Both the position numbers and the translations under genes were made by a program. Under the pieces are notes generated by a model. That model saw only the letters and a program-made list of their open reading frames with translations, did no database searches and was not told the origin of the DNA. Source: an uncultured Clostridia bacterium (lineage in GTDB: Bacteria; Bacillota; Clostridia; Christensenellales; CAG-917). From it: a stretch of 39,706 bases of DNA. Positions 9,218-18,019 of this stretch are shown here, piece by piece (within the stretch, counting starts at the first letter, position 1; every line of letters begins with the position of its first letter). The stretch is from positions 1 through 39,706 of the forward strand of contig CAKQMI010000012.1 in the NCBI GenBank assembly GCA_934254835.1, written 5' to 3'.

Positions 9218-9268
9218 ACGTCACGAAATAAGCCTTCCTGCATATAATGGTAAAAATGCGGAGGGCTT

Positions 9269-11242
9269 ATGGACAACGACGAAAGACTCAAAATTATTTT
9301 CAACCACATTAAAAACGGCGTCGAGTTTTATTCGACCGACGGCGTGTTTATCGACGAATCCGTGCGTATCGGAAAACACACCGTGATTTTCCCCGATCAG
9401 CATATCAGGGGCAACACAGTCATCGGCAACAACTGCGTCTTGGACAGCGGAAACGTCATTGAAAACAGCGTCGTCGGCAATGGCGTTACTATCATAAAAA
9501 GCGTGTTAAGAAATGCAAAAGTGGGGGATAAAACCACGGTTGGTCCATTTGCGAATATTCACACCAACTCCGACGTCGGCAAGGAATGCAGGGTTGGCAA
9601 CTTTGTGGAAATCAAAAATGCAACCGTCGGACAGCGCGTCAGGGCGTCGCACTTATCCTATGTCGGCGACGTCGATATCGGCGATTTGTGCAACGTCGGG
9701 TGCGGTAGTATTTTCGTCAACTACGACGGCAAAAACAAGCACCGTAGTACTGTCGGCGAAAGCGTTTTTATCGGCAGTAACAGCAACGTAATCGCACCCG
9801 TCAATATCGAAAACAACGCATATATCGCGGCGGGCACTACCGTCACAGTCGACTTGCCGAAAAATTGCATGTGCATCGGCAGAAGTCGCGAAACCGTCAA
9901 GGAAAATCGCACCAAGTACGTCAAAAACGACTTTGATTTGAAGTACTTCGGTACCGACGGCATACGTGGAATTTACGGCGAAACGCTGAACGACGATATC
10001 GCTTATCTTGTCGGCAATTTTTTGGGATATTCGGCGGACGGCGGAAAAGTTGTCCTCGGGCGCGACACACGAGAAAGCGGTGAGAAATTGACAAAAGCCA
10101 TGGTCAAAGGCATTGCCGACGCCGGCGCGGACGTCATTGACCTTGGGATCGTGCCTACCCCCGCCGTGTCGTTCGTCACTCGAGAAATCGACGCAAACTA
10201 CGGCGTGATGATAAGCGCGTCGCACAATCCGCCCGAATATAACGGCATAAAAATCTTTATGAGCGACGGGCGCAAACTTTGCCGTATCGAGGAAGCGGAA
10301 ATCGAAAAACATATCGAAAATAAGCGTATTGTCACGGCGAAATCCGTAGGACATGTCGAATGCGGAAAGGTCTATTTTGAAAGGTATCTGTCGGCGGTCA
10401 AGAGCGTTTCCTGCGATTTGAGCGGACTGAAAATTGCGCTTGACTTAGGAAACGGCGCACTGTCGCATATCGCGAAAGGGGTTTTTGAAAGCCTAGGCGC
10501 GACGGTGTTTTCTTTCAACGACGAGGGAGACGGACGGTTTATCAACTGCGAATCGGGCGCAACCGACACAAGATTTTTGAAAGGCAAGGTGCAAGAAATC
10601 CACGCCGACGTCGGGTTTGCATACGACGGAGACGCCGACCGCCTTATCGCCGTTGACGAGAACGGTCGGGAAATCGACGGTGACGAAATTATTTTTATCG
10701 TCGCGCGCGAACTACTTAAACAAGGAAAACTTCACAAGAAAAAAGTCGTCTGCACGGTGCTGAGCAATATGGGCGTCGAAAGAAACCTGAATACGATGGG
10801 CGTGAGCATGGTGCGCGTGGACGTGGGTGACCACAACGTGCAGTCGGCGATGGCAAAAGGCGGTTACGTCTTGGGCGGTGAGCAGTCGGGACACGTCATT
10901 TTGGGCGAGTTTTCGGCGACGGGCGACGGACTTCTTGCAAGCGTCTATCTTGCGGGCGTGATGAAAAGCACTAAATTGCCGATGAGCGTGCTGTCAAAGG
11001 TGACGAGATATCCGCAAATCAACGCGAGTTTTTTGGTCAAAAACAAGTCGGAAGTCGTGAAAAACGAGGAACTTCAAAACTACGTTTCGGCGATTAAGGG
11101 CGAACTTCCAGAGGGCAGAATTTTAATCCGCGAAAGCGGAACCGAAGAAAAAATCCGCCTGACGGTCGAGGCGAAAGACGCGGAAATTATGCAAAACGCC
11201 TTTGATAAAATGTCGAAGTATATAAAGGAAAAGTTTTCCTAA
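9269..11242 (+). CDS. Fusion: GlmU-type acetyltransferase (left-handed beta helix) plus GlmM phosphoglucosamine mutase
   Basis: 657 residues. Residues 1 to about 220 are hexapeptide repeats matching the GlmU C-terminal acetyltransferase. They include VGNFVEIKNA, the RASHLSYVG block with His128 at the general-base position, and NYDGKNKHR from 151. Residues from about 225 are a phosphohexomutase: FGTDGIRG, the phosphoserine loop SASHNP (Ser318), metal loop DGDADR (453-458), sugar loop GGEQSGH and phosphate loop RESGTE (621-626). Together they would convert GlcN-6-P to GlcN-1-P and then GlcNAc-1-P. The uridylyltransferase half of GlmU is absent and must be supplied elsewhere. GGAGGG 3 nt before the ATG supports the start, and a TATAAT at 9243-9248 suggests its own promoter. 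The joint function is inference. Confidence 0.88.
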   Translation: MDNDERLKIIFNHIKNGVEFYSTDGVFIDESVRIGKHTVIFPDQHIRGNTVIGNNCVLDSGNVIENSVVGNGVTIIKSVLRNAKVGDKTTVGPFANIHTNSDVGKECRVGNFVEIKNATVGQRVRASHLSYVGDVDIGDLCNVGCGSIFVNYDGKNKHRSTVGESVFIGSNSNVIAPVNIENNAYIAAGTTVTVDLPKNCMCIGRSRETVKENRTKYVKNDFDLKYFGTDGIRGIYGETLNDDIAYLVGNFLGYSADGGKVVLGRDTRESGEKLTKAMVKGIADAGADVIDLGIVPTPAVSFVTREIDANYGVMISASHNPPEYNGIKIFMSDGRKLCRIEEAEIEKHIENKRIVTAKSVGHVECGKVYFERYLSAVKSVSCDLSGLKIALDLGNGALSHIAKGVFESLGATVFSFNDEGDGRFINCESGATDTRFLKGKVQEIHADVGFAYDGDADRLIAVDENGREIDGDEIIFIVARELLKQGKLHKKKVVCTVLSNMGVERNLNTMGVSMVRVDVGDHNVQSAMAKGGYVLGGEQSGHVILGEFSATGDGLLASVYLAGVMKSTKLPMSVLSKVTRYPQINASFLVKNKSEVVKNEELQNYVSAIKGELPEGRILIRESGTEEKIRLTVEAKDAEIMQNAFDKMSKYIKEKFS

Positions 11243-11269
11243 AAATAAGCCCGCGGGGTTCCACGGGGC

Positions 11270-11548
11270 ATACCAGACAGGAATAATACGAACTGTGGTC
11301 TTGCTCCGTGTTTTTGACTAAAACTTCGTTGCGCTCACGGCTTATACATACAGTATTAACCCGCTCGCGTGCCTTGTTTTCGTCTAAAAACGCGGGGGCA
11401 ATACTCCTTTAGACCAAACCGTCGAGAATTTCGATGATTTTTGGGAAAGACGAACGCAGTTGTACTTTTTGTACCACAAGCAAGTATTTTCAAAAAAGCA
11501 CGGAAATATCGGCGACTTCTAACAGTTCGTATTATTCCTGTCTGGTAT
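11270..11548. mobile_element. MITE-like element with 27-bp perfect terminal inverted repeats
   Basis: Positions 11270-11296 are the exact reverse complement of 11522-11548. The repeats start with CCAGACAGGAATAATACGAAC and are bordered by TA on both sides, fitting a TA target duplication as in IS630/Tc1-like transposition. The 225-bp interior has no convincing ORF. It contains a related pair of A-rich segments (TTTTTGACTAAAAC and TTTTCGTCTAAAAAC in inverted orientation) and a GTAC-tttt-GTAC mini hairpin. This element fills the 316-bp gap between the fusion gene and nagB and ends 11 bp from the nagB stop codon. Confidence 0.7.
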
Positions 11549-11558
11549 ACGTCAAATA

Positions 11559-12281
11559 TTAAAGTTTACTTGCGGAGTCTTTGTCCAAAATCACGGTGAC
11601 CGACGGGTGCATTTGGAGAACCGACGCGGGACAACTTTCGTCCACTTTTCCCGCAATCATATTGAAAACGGCGTCGGCTTTGTTTTTGCCGTTTGCCAGC
11701 ATCAAAATCTTTTTGGCGCGCATAATTTCGCCGATGCCCATGGTTATCGCGCTTTTCGGGACTTCGTCGATGCTGTCGAAAAAGCGAGAGTTGTCGAGGA
11801 TTGTCTTTTTGGTCAGCCATACGCGGTGGGTGGTGCTGTCAAATGGCGTGCCCGGCTCGTTGAAAGCGATGTGACCGTTTGCGCCGATGCCCAAAACCTG
11901 AATATCGATGACGGCGTTTTTCAAAAGTGCGGAGTATCGCCTGCATTCCTCATCGACGTTTTCAGCCGTGCCACAGGGGATATTGACGTTTTTCATATCG
12001 ACGTCGATTTTGGAAAAGAGGTTGCGCGTCATAAAGTTTATGTAGCTTTCCTTGTGGGTGGCGGGAAGCCCGACGTATTCGTCAAGGTTGAAAGTCGTGA
12101 CGTTTTTATAAGACGTGCCGTGCGCGACGTGGTCGCATATCATCTCGGCATAGAGCGGGAGGGGCGTGGAGCCCGTCGCAAGCCCGAGCGTCGCCGACGG
12201 ATTGTTTTTTATGACCTTGTATACTTCGTTGAAAGCGAACTTTTTGAACTCGTCCTGATTGTTTGCGATAATAATCCTCAT
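11559..12281 (-). CDS. nagB: Glucosamine-6-phosphate deaminase
   Basis: 240 residues, usual family length. It converts glucosamine-6-phosphate to fructose-6-phosphate plus ammonia, which feeds amino sugars into glycolysis. Motifs are LGLATGSTP near the N-terminus, TFNLDEYVGL with its catalytic Asp, and GIGANGHIAFNEPG with the active-site Asp/His neighbourhood, then STTHRVWLT. GAGGT before the ATG supports the start, and it has its own TTGACT/TATAAT promoter. It faces the GlmM-fusion gene convergently, so the anabolic and catabolic branches of amino-sugar metabolism sit back to back with a MITE-like element between them. Confidence 0.95.
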   Translation of the reverse strand: MRIIIANNQDEFKKFAFNEVYKVIKNNPSATLGLATGSTPLPLYAEMICDHVAHGTSYKNVTTFNLDEYVGLPATHKESYINFMTRNLFSKIDVDMKNVNIPCGTAENVDEECRRYSALLKNAVIDIQVLGIGANGHIAFNEPGTPFDSTTHRVWLTKKTILDNSRFFDSIDEVPKSAITMGIGEIMRAKKILMLANGKNKADAVFNMIAGKVDESCPASVLQMHPSVTVILDKDSASKL

Positions 12282-12298
12282 AATTTACCTCACCTTTA

Positions 12299-12328
12299 AT
12301 TATACTATTATTAGGTTTTTCAAGTCAA
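12299..12328 (-). promoter_or_regulatory. nagB promoter
   Basis: On the minus strand TTGACT (12328-12323), an 18-nt spacer and TATAAT (12304-12299). It is divergent from the promoter at 12401. Confidence 0.8.
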
Positions 12329-12400
12329 CAAAACAGCCGTCGATAACTAATATGTGTCTACAATAATTATTATGCCAATTCGGTTTGCAGAAAAACAATG

Positions 12401-12429
12401 TTGACACCCCGTATTCGGTATGATAAAAT
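12401..12429 (+). promoter_or_regulatory. Promoter of the diacylglycerol-kinase-like gene
   Basis: TTGACA (12401-12406), a 17-nt spacer and TAAAAT (12424-12429). It predicts a start near 12436, which rules out the in-frame ATG at 12398 as the translation start. Confidence 0.8.
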
Positions 12430-12451
12430 AAATCGAATAAAGGAAGTTTTT

Positions 12452-13321
12452 ATGAACGAAACAAAAAGTAAACTTGCCTTGATCGTGGTCAACGACAAAA
12501 GCGGTCGCAGTAAATCCGCAAGCGTCGATAAACTGAAAAAAACTCTGTTGAAAGACTACGAAGTAAAGACGATTCACATTTCAGACGGCATGGTTTTTTC
12601 CTATACGCCGTGCGACCTTATCGCCGTTTTCGGCGGTGACGGCACGCTAAATTCAATCGTGAATATGTATTCCGACACGGATACGCGCGTCGTTTACGTT
12701 CCGTCGGGGACGCTCAACGAATGCGCAAAAAACGGCGAAGGACGCTTTGAAATAAGATCGCTCGGAAGGGCGGAAGGAAAACTTTTTACCTACGTCCTCG
12801 CGACGGGTACGTTCACCCCGCTCGGATATAAAGTCGACAACCGATTGAAAAGAAAAATCAAGTCGCTGGCTTATATACTCGGCGCGTTCAAGGAACTGAA
12901 AGTTTATCGTATCCCCGCCGAAATCAACGCAAACGGACGCACCGAAAAGGGCGATTATTCGCTGATTATGGCGATAAAATCCAAGCAGTGTTTTAATCTG
13001 AAATTCAACCGCGCCTACAAAAAATCGGGCGGGATATATCTTCTGACAATCCGCGCGCCAAAGCACGATAAACTTTTGGGACTTATCGAACTTTTCTTTC
13101 CTTATTTTCGGGCGTTCTTCATCGGGTTTTCCAAGGAGCATACGTCCAAGCGTATTTCCTTTGTGAAAATCGACGAGGCAAAAATAAGCACGAAAACCCC
13201 GATGACGTTTTGCGTGGACGGCGAAAAACGAGATATGCCAAAAAACTTTATCATATCAGAAACAACGGTTAAACCACCGATTACGGTTATATCAAAACGC
13301 TGTTTTGACAAATTGAAATAA
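12452..13321 (+). CDS. Diacylglycerol kinase catalytic-domain lipid kinase
   Basis: 289 residues. It has the lipid-kinase fold shared with DgkB, YegS and sphingosine kinases. The nucleotide-binding motif AVFGGDGTLN lies near residue 70 and a PSGTLNECAKN motif replaces the usual GTxND block. A C-terminal beta-sandwich half includes FCVDGEK. It would phosphorylate diacylglycerol or a related lipid at the inner membrane face, recycling lipid from lipoteichoic acid synthesis. That role is inferred from the Gram-positive family. The start is set by AAGGAAG before the ATG at 12452. galU follows after 14 nt, so the two are probably co-transcribed. Confidence 0.88.
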   Translation: MNETKSKLALIVVNDKSGRSKSASVDKLKKTLLKDYEVKTIHISDGMVFSYTPCDLIAVFGGDGTLNSIVNMYSDTDTRVVYVPSGTLNECAKNGEGRFEIRSLGRAEGKLFTYVLATGTFTPLGYKVDNRLKRKIKSLAYILGAFKELKVYRIPAEINANGRTEKGDYSLIMAIKSKQCFNLKFNRAYKKSGGIYLLTIRAPKHDKLLGLIELFFPYFRAFFIGFSKEHTSKRISFVKIDEAKISTKTPMTFCVDGEKRDMPKNFIISETTVKPPITVISKRCFDKLK

Positions 13322-13335
13322 TATTGAGGTGTCTT

Positions 13336-14163
13336 ATGACAATGTCGAATTGTGTAAAAAAAGCAGTTATTCCCGCTGCCGGTCACGGCACGAGATTTAT
13401 GCCCATTACAAAAAGCGTCCCCAAAGAGATGCTTGTCCTTGTCGATAAACCCGCCATTCATTATATCGTCGAGGAGTGCGCTTTGAGTGGTATCGAAGAA
13501 GTCGCAATCATTATCAGTGACGGAAAAGACGCCATTAAAAAATACTTCATAAGCGCAAAAAACGACACCGAAGAACTTGATGAATTGTTGAAAAAAATCA
13601 AGATTACTTTTATCACGCAGGAAGTCCTGAACGGTACGGGCGGTGCCATTCAACTTGCAAAAGATTTTGTCGGTGACGAGCCGTTTGCGGTGCTGTTCGG
13701 CGACGATGTCGTGACGTGCGACGTGCCGTGTATCAAGCAACTTATCGACGCTTATTCAAAAACGAAAAAAACCATCGTCGGCGTGCAGGAAGTCGAGCGC
13801 GAACTTGCCGTGTTGTACGGCGCAATCGAAAAGGGCGAAACGCACGGAAGATTTACCGAGTTCAAAAATCTTGTGGAAAAACCCGATATAAACAATCTGC
13901 CGTCCAACCTTGTGAGTTTGGGGCGTTTCGTTTTAACAAGCGGGATTTTTTCGGCACTTGAAAAAACGCCGATGCGAGGCAGTGAGTTTGTGCTCCCCGA
14001 GGCTGTGTCCTTGCTTGCAAAAACCGACGGCGCGGTCGCCTATACCTTCGAGGGGACGCACTACGACATCGGCAATAAACTGGGCTATGCAATCGCCGCC
14101 ACGGATTTTTCGCTCAGGCGATTCAAGGACGATTTCAAAAACCACCTCAAAACTTTGGTGTAG
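13336..14163 (+). CDS. galU: UTP-glucose-1-phosphate uridylyltransferase
   Basis: 275 residues. It makes UDP-glucose from UTP and glucose-1-phosphate for glycolipid, teichoic acid or capsule synthesis. The nucleotidyltransferase signature AAGHGTRFMPITKSVPKEML is near the N-terminus, followed by VDKPAIHYIVEE, LFGDDVVTCDVP with the metal-binding Asp pair, and FVLPEAVSLL. Pairing with a diacylglycerol kinase suggests glycolipid or lipoteichoic acid anchor metabolism. GAGG with 6-nt spacing favours ATG 13336; ATG 13342 and an upstream TTG at 13324 are less likely. The 3' end overlaps the convergent neighbour by 17 bp. Confidence 0.93.
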   Translation: MTMSNCVKKAVIPAAGHGTRFMPITKSVPKEMLVLVDKPAIHYIVEECALSGIEEVAIIISDGKDAIKKYFISAKNDTEELDELLKKIKITFITQEVLNGTGGAIQLAKDFVGDEPFAVLFGDDVVTCDVPCIKQLIDAYSKTKKTIVGVQEVERELAVLYGAIEKGETHGRFTEFKNLVEKPDINNLPSNLVSLGRFVLTSGIFSALEKTPMRGSEFVLPEAVSLLAKTDGAVAYTFEGTHYDIGNKLGYAIAATDFSLRRFKDDFKNHLKTLV

Positions 14164-15463
14164 TTTTATTATTTAATATCGTAATAAAGACGTCGCTTTC
14201 GCCGAAATTTTTGTTGAACGCGCCGTCTTTTTTGTTGGTCGAAAACGCAACGATACCGCCTGCCGTCATCTTGAAAGTCGAGGACGATACGGGGTATTTT
14301 GAAAGTATCTGAAAGTCCAAAGAGCGGACGGAATACAAGGTGACGTATTCGCCGTCGAAAAGAGCGATTTGTCCCGTGCTTTCGTCGTAATACGGCGCGT
14401 CTTTTACGGGGAAAGAAAAGGAAGTCGCGACAACTTCGTCCAAGTGACGGCAATAAAGCGTTGAGGTCGATTTGTCGTTTTCGGACGTCACGATAATCAG
14501 GTTTTCGCCACTTTTGAAAATCCGAGAAAGCGTAGGCTCGCCCAGCGGTTTTTCGTTGGCAACAACCATATTTTCGTCGGCGGTAAAGGCGTAACTTTTG
14601 CCGTTTTTTTGATAAATCCCCGAAAATCCGCCGTGGAAAGGCAGAATATCGGCGATTTTTTTGTCGGGATATTCGTCGGACGATAAAAATCCGAAAAAGT
14701 CCGAATACCGTATATGCGCAAAGCCGTTTTCAAGATTGACGAATAAGTTGAGTGATTCGTCCTTTTCGAAAATCATCGAAATTTCGGGCGAGGAAAGATA
14801 AAGCGACGACGATTTTTCAATCGAGAGATCGTCACCGACAATGCGAATCGTCAATGAGGTTTTCGTTGATGAAATTGTCAAGATTTTCCCGTTCGATAAA
14901 AGGTACAACGCGCCGTTTTCCGCCGTATCGAAGACTTCCTTTTTTTGGACGATAAGGTCAAAATTCATTTTGTAAAGCGCAAGATAGTCGCTTGATTTCG
15001 TGAGGACGACAAAGCCGTCTTTGGTGATTTTGGACGACAAAAACCTTTCGATGTTTTTAGAAGTCAGCGTCGCTGTTTTTTGGAGCGTCAGGTCGCTGTT
15101 TATCAGGGCGCAGGCAACGGACGGCACGGTGGTTTTGACGTCGTAGCCGTTGGACGACGTATCAAAAAAGACGTAGGTGTTTTTGTTGAAAGTATGTACG
15201 GCTTTCAGCGTTTCGTCCTTGTCACCGCCGATATTTTGCCACTTTTCGCCGTTGTATGAAAACGCCGAACGAGGAAGAACATTATAATATATCGGTTTTT
15301 CGGGTGGCTTTGGCACGTCGGGCGACAGCGTCTTTTCACCGCCTGTTTCGGCAACGGCGGGCGCGGAAACATATTTGGTTTTTTCAAGATACATCAGGCA
15401 AAACACGCTTATCGACAGCATCAGCGTCACGGTAAGCCACTTGTAAAGTTTGACGTTTTTCAT
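14147..15463 (-). CDS. Membrane-anchored protein of unknown function, possible beta-propeller
   Basis: 438 residues. An N-terminal transmembrane helix (about residues 8-26, after KNVKLYK) probably acts as an uncleaved signal anchor. The rest would be extracytoplasmic. It is rich in repeated short strands ending in aromatic-Ser-Ser or GKxYAF-like turns, which could form a WD/YncE-like propeller. No enzymatic motif is seen and I do not recognise a family. GAGGT precedes the ATG. It starts 42 nt after murG on the same strand, so it may act at the cell envelope. A proline-rich linker (about residues 50-57) follows the membrane helix. Confidence 0.75.
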   Translation of the reverse strand: MKNVKLYKWLTVTLMLSISVFCLMYLEKTKYVSAPAVAETGGEKTLSPDVPKPPEKPIYYNVLPRSAFSYNGEKWQNIGGDKDETLKAVHTFNKNTYVFFDTSSNGYDVKTTVPSVACALINSDLTLQKTATLTSKNIERFLSSKITKDGFVVLTKSSDYLALYKMNFDLIVQKKEVFDTAENGALYLLSNGKILTISSTKTSLTIRIVGDDLSIEKSSSLYLSSPEISMIFEKDESLNLFVNLENGFAHIRYSDFFGFLSSDEYPDKKIADILPFHGGFSGIYQKNGKSYAFTADENMVVANEKPLGEPTLSRIFKSGENLIIVTSENDKSTSTLYCRHLDEVVATSFSFPVKDAPYYDESTGQIALFDGEYVTLYSVRSLDFQILSKYPVSSSTFKMTAGGIVAFSTNKKDGAFNKNFGESDVFITILNNKTTPKF

Positions 15464-15505
15464 AATTTACCTCAGATATACATTCAGTGTAGCACCGAGG
15501 AGAAG

Positions 15506-16549
15506 TTATTGTTTATCGTTCGCAAAAGAAGTCAAGATTCGTGCAATTTTCTTATTTCCCGCCAAAGACACGGGGCGAGTCGGGACGGTGGTGCGATAGA
15601 TTTCGTTGATGAAAGTGTCCTTATTGAGGTTTTCTTCATATAAGACGCGCGCGCCGAAATTTTGGGCGTACTTCGCGTTGTCGATTTGATCCCCGCGCGA
15701 CACCGACTTTGAAAGTGGGATAAGTAAAAGCGGTTTTTTGAGGTAAGTCAATTCGCAAATCGCGCCTGCTCCCGCACGTGAAACGACGACGTCGGAAACG
15801 GCGAAAAGGTCGCCGATTTCGTTTGTATATTCGATGGGATAATAGCCGTCCCGCTTTGCGATTTCGCTTTTTCCTTTGCCTGTCAAGTGTATGATTTCGT
15901 AATCTTTAATCAGCACGTCCAGCGACTGTGAAAGGACGTCGTTCAGCTTCTTTGCGCCAAGGCTCCCACCCATTAAAAGCAGTACTTTTTTGTTGCGGTT
16001 CAAGCCGAGTTTTTTTATTGCGTTGTCGGCGTTGCCGAATTGTATTTCTTTGCGCAACGGAAAGCCTACATATACAAAATCGTCGGATAAAGTGGCTGTT
16101 TTGTCAAAACCCGTCAAAATCGTTGCGCCTTTTTTCCAAGCGATTTTGTTGGCAAGACCGAGTGTCAAATCGCTTTCGTGCGCCACGCACGGGATATGCA
16201 GTTTTCGTCCCGCAAGCACCGACGGCAGTGATACAAATCCGCCTTTTGAAAACACAACGTCGGGACGGATTTCCTGAAAGAACTTTTTTTGTTCTTTCAC
16301 CGCACGATAAAGCACGAACGGGATTTTCAGATTTTTGAAAATATGCGCGCGGTCAAACCCCACTGTGTGAATTTCGTGGAAGGTGACGTCCTGAGATTTT
16401 GCAAGCGTCTTTTCGATGCCGTGTCCGCCGACGAAATAAACTTTTTCAAATTCTTCTTTAATCTCGGGCAGGAGCGCAAGCAACGGAAGAACGTGTCCAC
16501 CGCTTCCTCCGCCCGTAAGTACAATGGTTTTCTTTTTGTTGTCGTTCAT
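15506..16549 (-). CDS. murG: MurG-type UDP-GlcNAc:lipid I N-acetylglucosaminyltransferase
   Basis: 347 residues, a GT-B glycosyltransferase at the inner membrane face that converts lipid I to lipid II in peptidoglycan synthesis. The N-terminal glycine loop LTGGGSGGHVLP, the FSKGGFVSLP loop, HESD (usually HEQN), LLMGGSLGAKKLN and SRAGAGAICEL are all visible. So is a GDQIDNA motif replacing the usual DHQxxNA. The variant residues suggest a divergent MurG or a close paralogue acting on another lipid-linked acceptor. It is not in a mur/div cluster here. The start is at 16549; the 21 residues upstream in the same frame are poor and precede an AAGGA site. Confidence 0.85.
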   Translation of the reverse strand: MNDNKKKTIVLTGGGSGGHVLPLLALLPEIKEEFEKVYFVGGHGIEKTLAKSQDVTFHEIHTVGFDRAHIFKNLKIPFVLYRAVKEQKKFFQEIRPDVVFSKGGFVSLPSVLAGRKLHIPCVAHESDLTLGLANKIAWKKGATILTGFDKTATLSDDFVYVGFPLRKEIQFGNADNAIKKLGLNRNKKVLLLMGGSLGAKKLNDVLSQSLDVLIKDYEIIHLTGKGKSEIAKRDGYYPIEYTNEIGDLFAVSDVVVSRAGAGAICELTYLKKPLLLIPLSKSVSRGDQIDNAKYAQNFGARVLYEENLNKDTFINEIYRTTVPTRPVSLAGNKKIARILTSFANDKQ

Positions 16550-16600
16550 AATAAAAATATATCCTTGTCCTCTCAAAAAATACCGATTATCCAAAAAGAG

Positions 16601-16630
16601 TTGCAAAATCATTTCTAATTTTGCTATAAT
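16601..16630 (+). promoter_or_regulatory. Promoter of the alpha/beta hydrolase gene
   Basis: TTGCAA (16601-16606), an 18-nt spacer and TATAAT (16625-16630). It lies in the 121-bp divergent region shared with murG. Confidence 0.65.
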
Positions 16631-16670
16631 AGACGTGTCTTGAAAATATGATACGATTATGAGGTGAATT

Positions 16671-17585
16671 ATGAAATACGTTAAGTTTACATCTTTTGAT
16701 AATACCGTTTTGCAAGCGTACGTTTGGGACGACGTGAAAATGCCAAAGGGCGTCGTACAAATCGTTCACGGCATGGCTGAGCACGCGCGCCGTTACGACG
16801 ACTTTGCAAAATTTTTGAACGCAAACGGATATATCGTTTTTGCGGACGACCACCGCGCCCACGGCAACACCGAAAAGAAAGCCGACATCGGCTATCATGC
16901 GGGCGATATTTACGGCGACTCCGTCAAGGACGAACTTTGCATTACCAAATACCTTTCCGAAAAGTACGCGCTCCCCGTGGTATTCCTCGGGCACAGCTAC
17001 GGCAGTTTCATCGGTCAACGCTATCTTGAAAACGACAGCGAAGCGGTCGGCGTAGTTTTGTCGGGTAGCGCGCGTCAACCCGGCGTCATCGTCGGTGCGG
17101 GCAAATTCCTGTCGGGACTTATCACGAACGTCAAGGGCGAGGACAAGAAAGGCAAATTTATGGACAAGGTCGCTTTCGGCAGTTTCAATAAGCCGTTCAA
17201 AAAAGAAGGTCACAACTTTGCTTGGCTTTCACGCGACGTCGATCAGGTCAAAAAATATTGCTATGACGAGCAGTGCGGTTACGTTATGTCCAACAACTTC
17301 TATAAATGCTTTATGAGCGGACTTAAGGAAGTTTATAAAAAGGAAAACCTTGCAAAAGTCAACAAGGACCGCCCCATCGCCATTTTCAGCGGTGAAAAGG
17401 ATCCCGTCGGCGGAAAGAACGCGTCCTACGTCAAAAAACTTGCCGAAATGTACAAAGGTTTGGGCGTGAAAAACGTCAGCATCAAAATCTATAAGGACTG
17501 CCGTCACGAGATTTTGAACGAACTGAACAACAAAGCAGTTTACAATGATATGCTCGACGCCATCAACGGATTCGTCGGAAAATAA
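16671..17585 (+). CDS. Alpha/beta hydrolase, monoacylglycerol-lipase-like (serine aminopeptidase S33 group)
   Basis: 304 residues without signal peptide, so cytoplasmic. The oxyanion region IVHGMAEHARRY, the nucleophile elbow GHSYGS, an Asp in SGEKDPVGG and a His in DCRHEILNE form a complete Ser-Asp-His triad. The HGxxEHxxRY opening is typical of lysophospholipase or monoglyceride-lipase-like proteins. The substrate is not known; a short lipid ester is plausible. GAGGTG before the ATG supports the start. It is a monocistronic gene with its own promoter and terminator. Confidence 0.9.
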   Translation: MKYVKFTSFDNTVLQAYVWDDVKMPKGVVQIVHGMAEHARRYDDFAKFLNANGYIVFADDHRAHGNTEKKADIGYHAGDIYGDSVKDELCITKYLSEKYALPVVFLGHSYGSFIGQRYLENDSEAVGVVLSGSARQPGVIVGAGKFLSGLITNVKGEDKKGKFMDKVAFGSFNKPFKKEGHNFAWLSRDVDQVKKYCYDEQCGYVMSNNFYKCFMSGLKEVYKKENLAKVNKDRPIAIFSGEKDPVGGKNASYVKKLAEMYKGLGVKNVSIKIYKDCRHEILNELNNKAVYNDMLDAINGFVGK

Positions 17586-17608
17586 CACGGCAAAACAAAA
17601 CGACTTTC

Positions 17609-17636
17609 AAAAACACGCTTTCGGGCGTGTTTTTTT
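17609..17636 (+). terminator. Rho-independent terminator after the hydrolase gene
   Basis: Stem AAACACGC/GCGTGTTT (17611-17618 with 17625-17632), loop TTTCGG, then a T run. Confidence 0.85.
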
Positions 17637-17934
17637 GCGCCACAGTTTCTCCACGCAAGTACAAAAGTATCTTGCGTGGGTTTTGTAATATGGTGCCCTT
17701 CCGGGGGATTCTCACGTCGCTTCGCTCCTCAGAATGACATAAATTTATCCGAAACGTGCCAAAGGCACACATCGCGCCGAAGGCACATCGCTTTTCCGTC
17801 AGGCAAAAACATTGAGTCATCGCTTGCAAACGACGATATTTATCGGAGTTTGTAAAAATTTGTGTCAAAGGGACGGTGAAATGCGCCAAAGGGACGCACA
17901 ATATTTTGTGGTTTTTTGAAAAAAGCAACCACAA
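17637..17934. other. Non-coding spacer with several hairpins
   Basis: No ORF looks coding. The spacer holds a 9-bp hairpin CCACGCAAG/CTTGCGTGG (17651-17659 with 17671-17679). It also holds an ATTCT-CACGTCGCTTCGCTCCTC-AGAAT imperfect palindrome (about 17709-17736), of a kind dispersed in many gut Clostridia genomes, and a GTGCC-aaa-GGCAC hairpin (17756-17768). Two short direct repeats, CCAAAGG and AAAGGGACG, follow. This could be a decayed REP/MITE cluster. Confidence 0.5.
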
Positions 17935-17963
17935 TTTACTTTTGTTATTTACAAAAATATGAT
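17935..17963 (+). promoter_or_regulatory. Likely promoter of the gyrB-gyrA operon
   Basis: TTTACT (17935-17940), a 17-nt spacer and TATGAT (17958-17963), leaving a leader of about 50 nt. A second possible -35, TTTACA, lies at 17948 without a good partner. Confidence 0.5.
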
Positions 17964-18019
17964 AAACTAATAAAGTAGTTTTAGATTTTGAAACTCAAAG
18001 ATTTTGTGAGAGGAAAATA

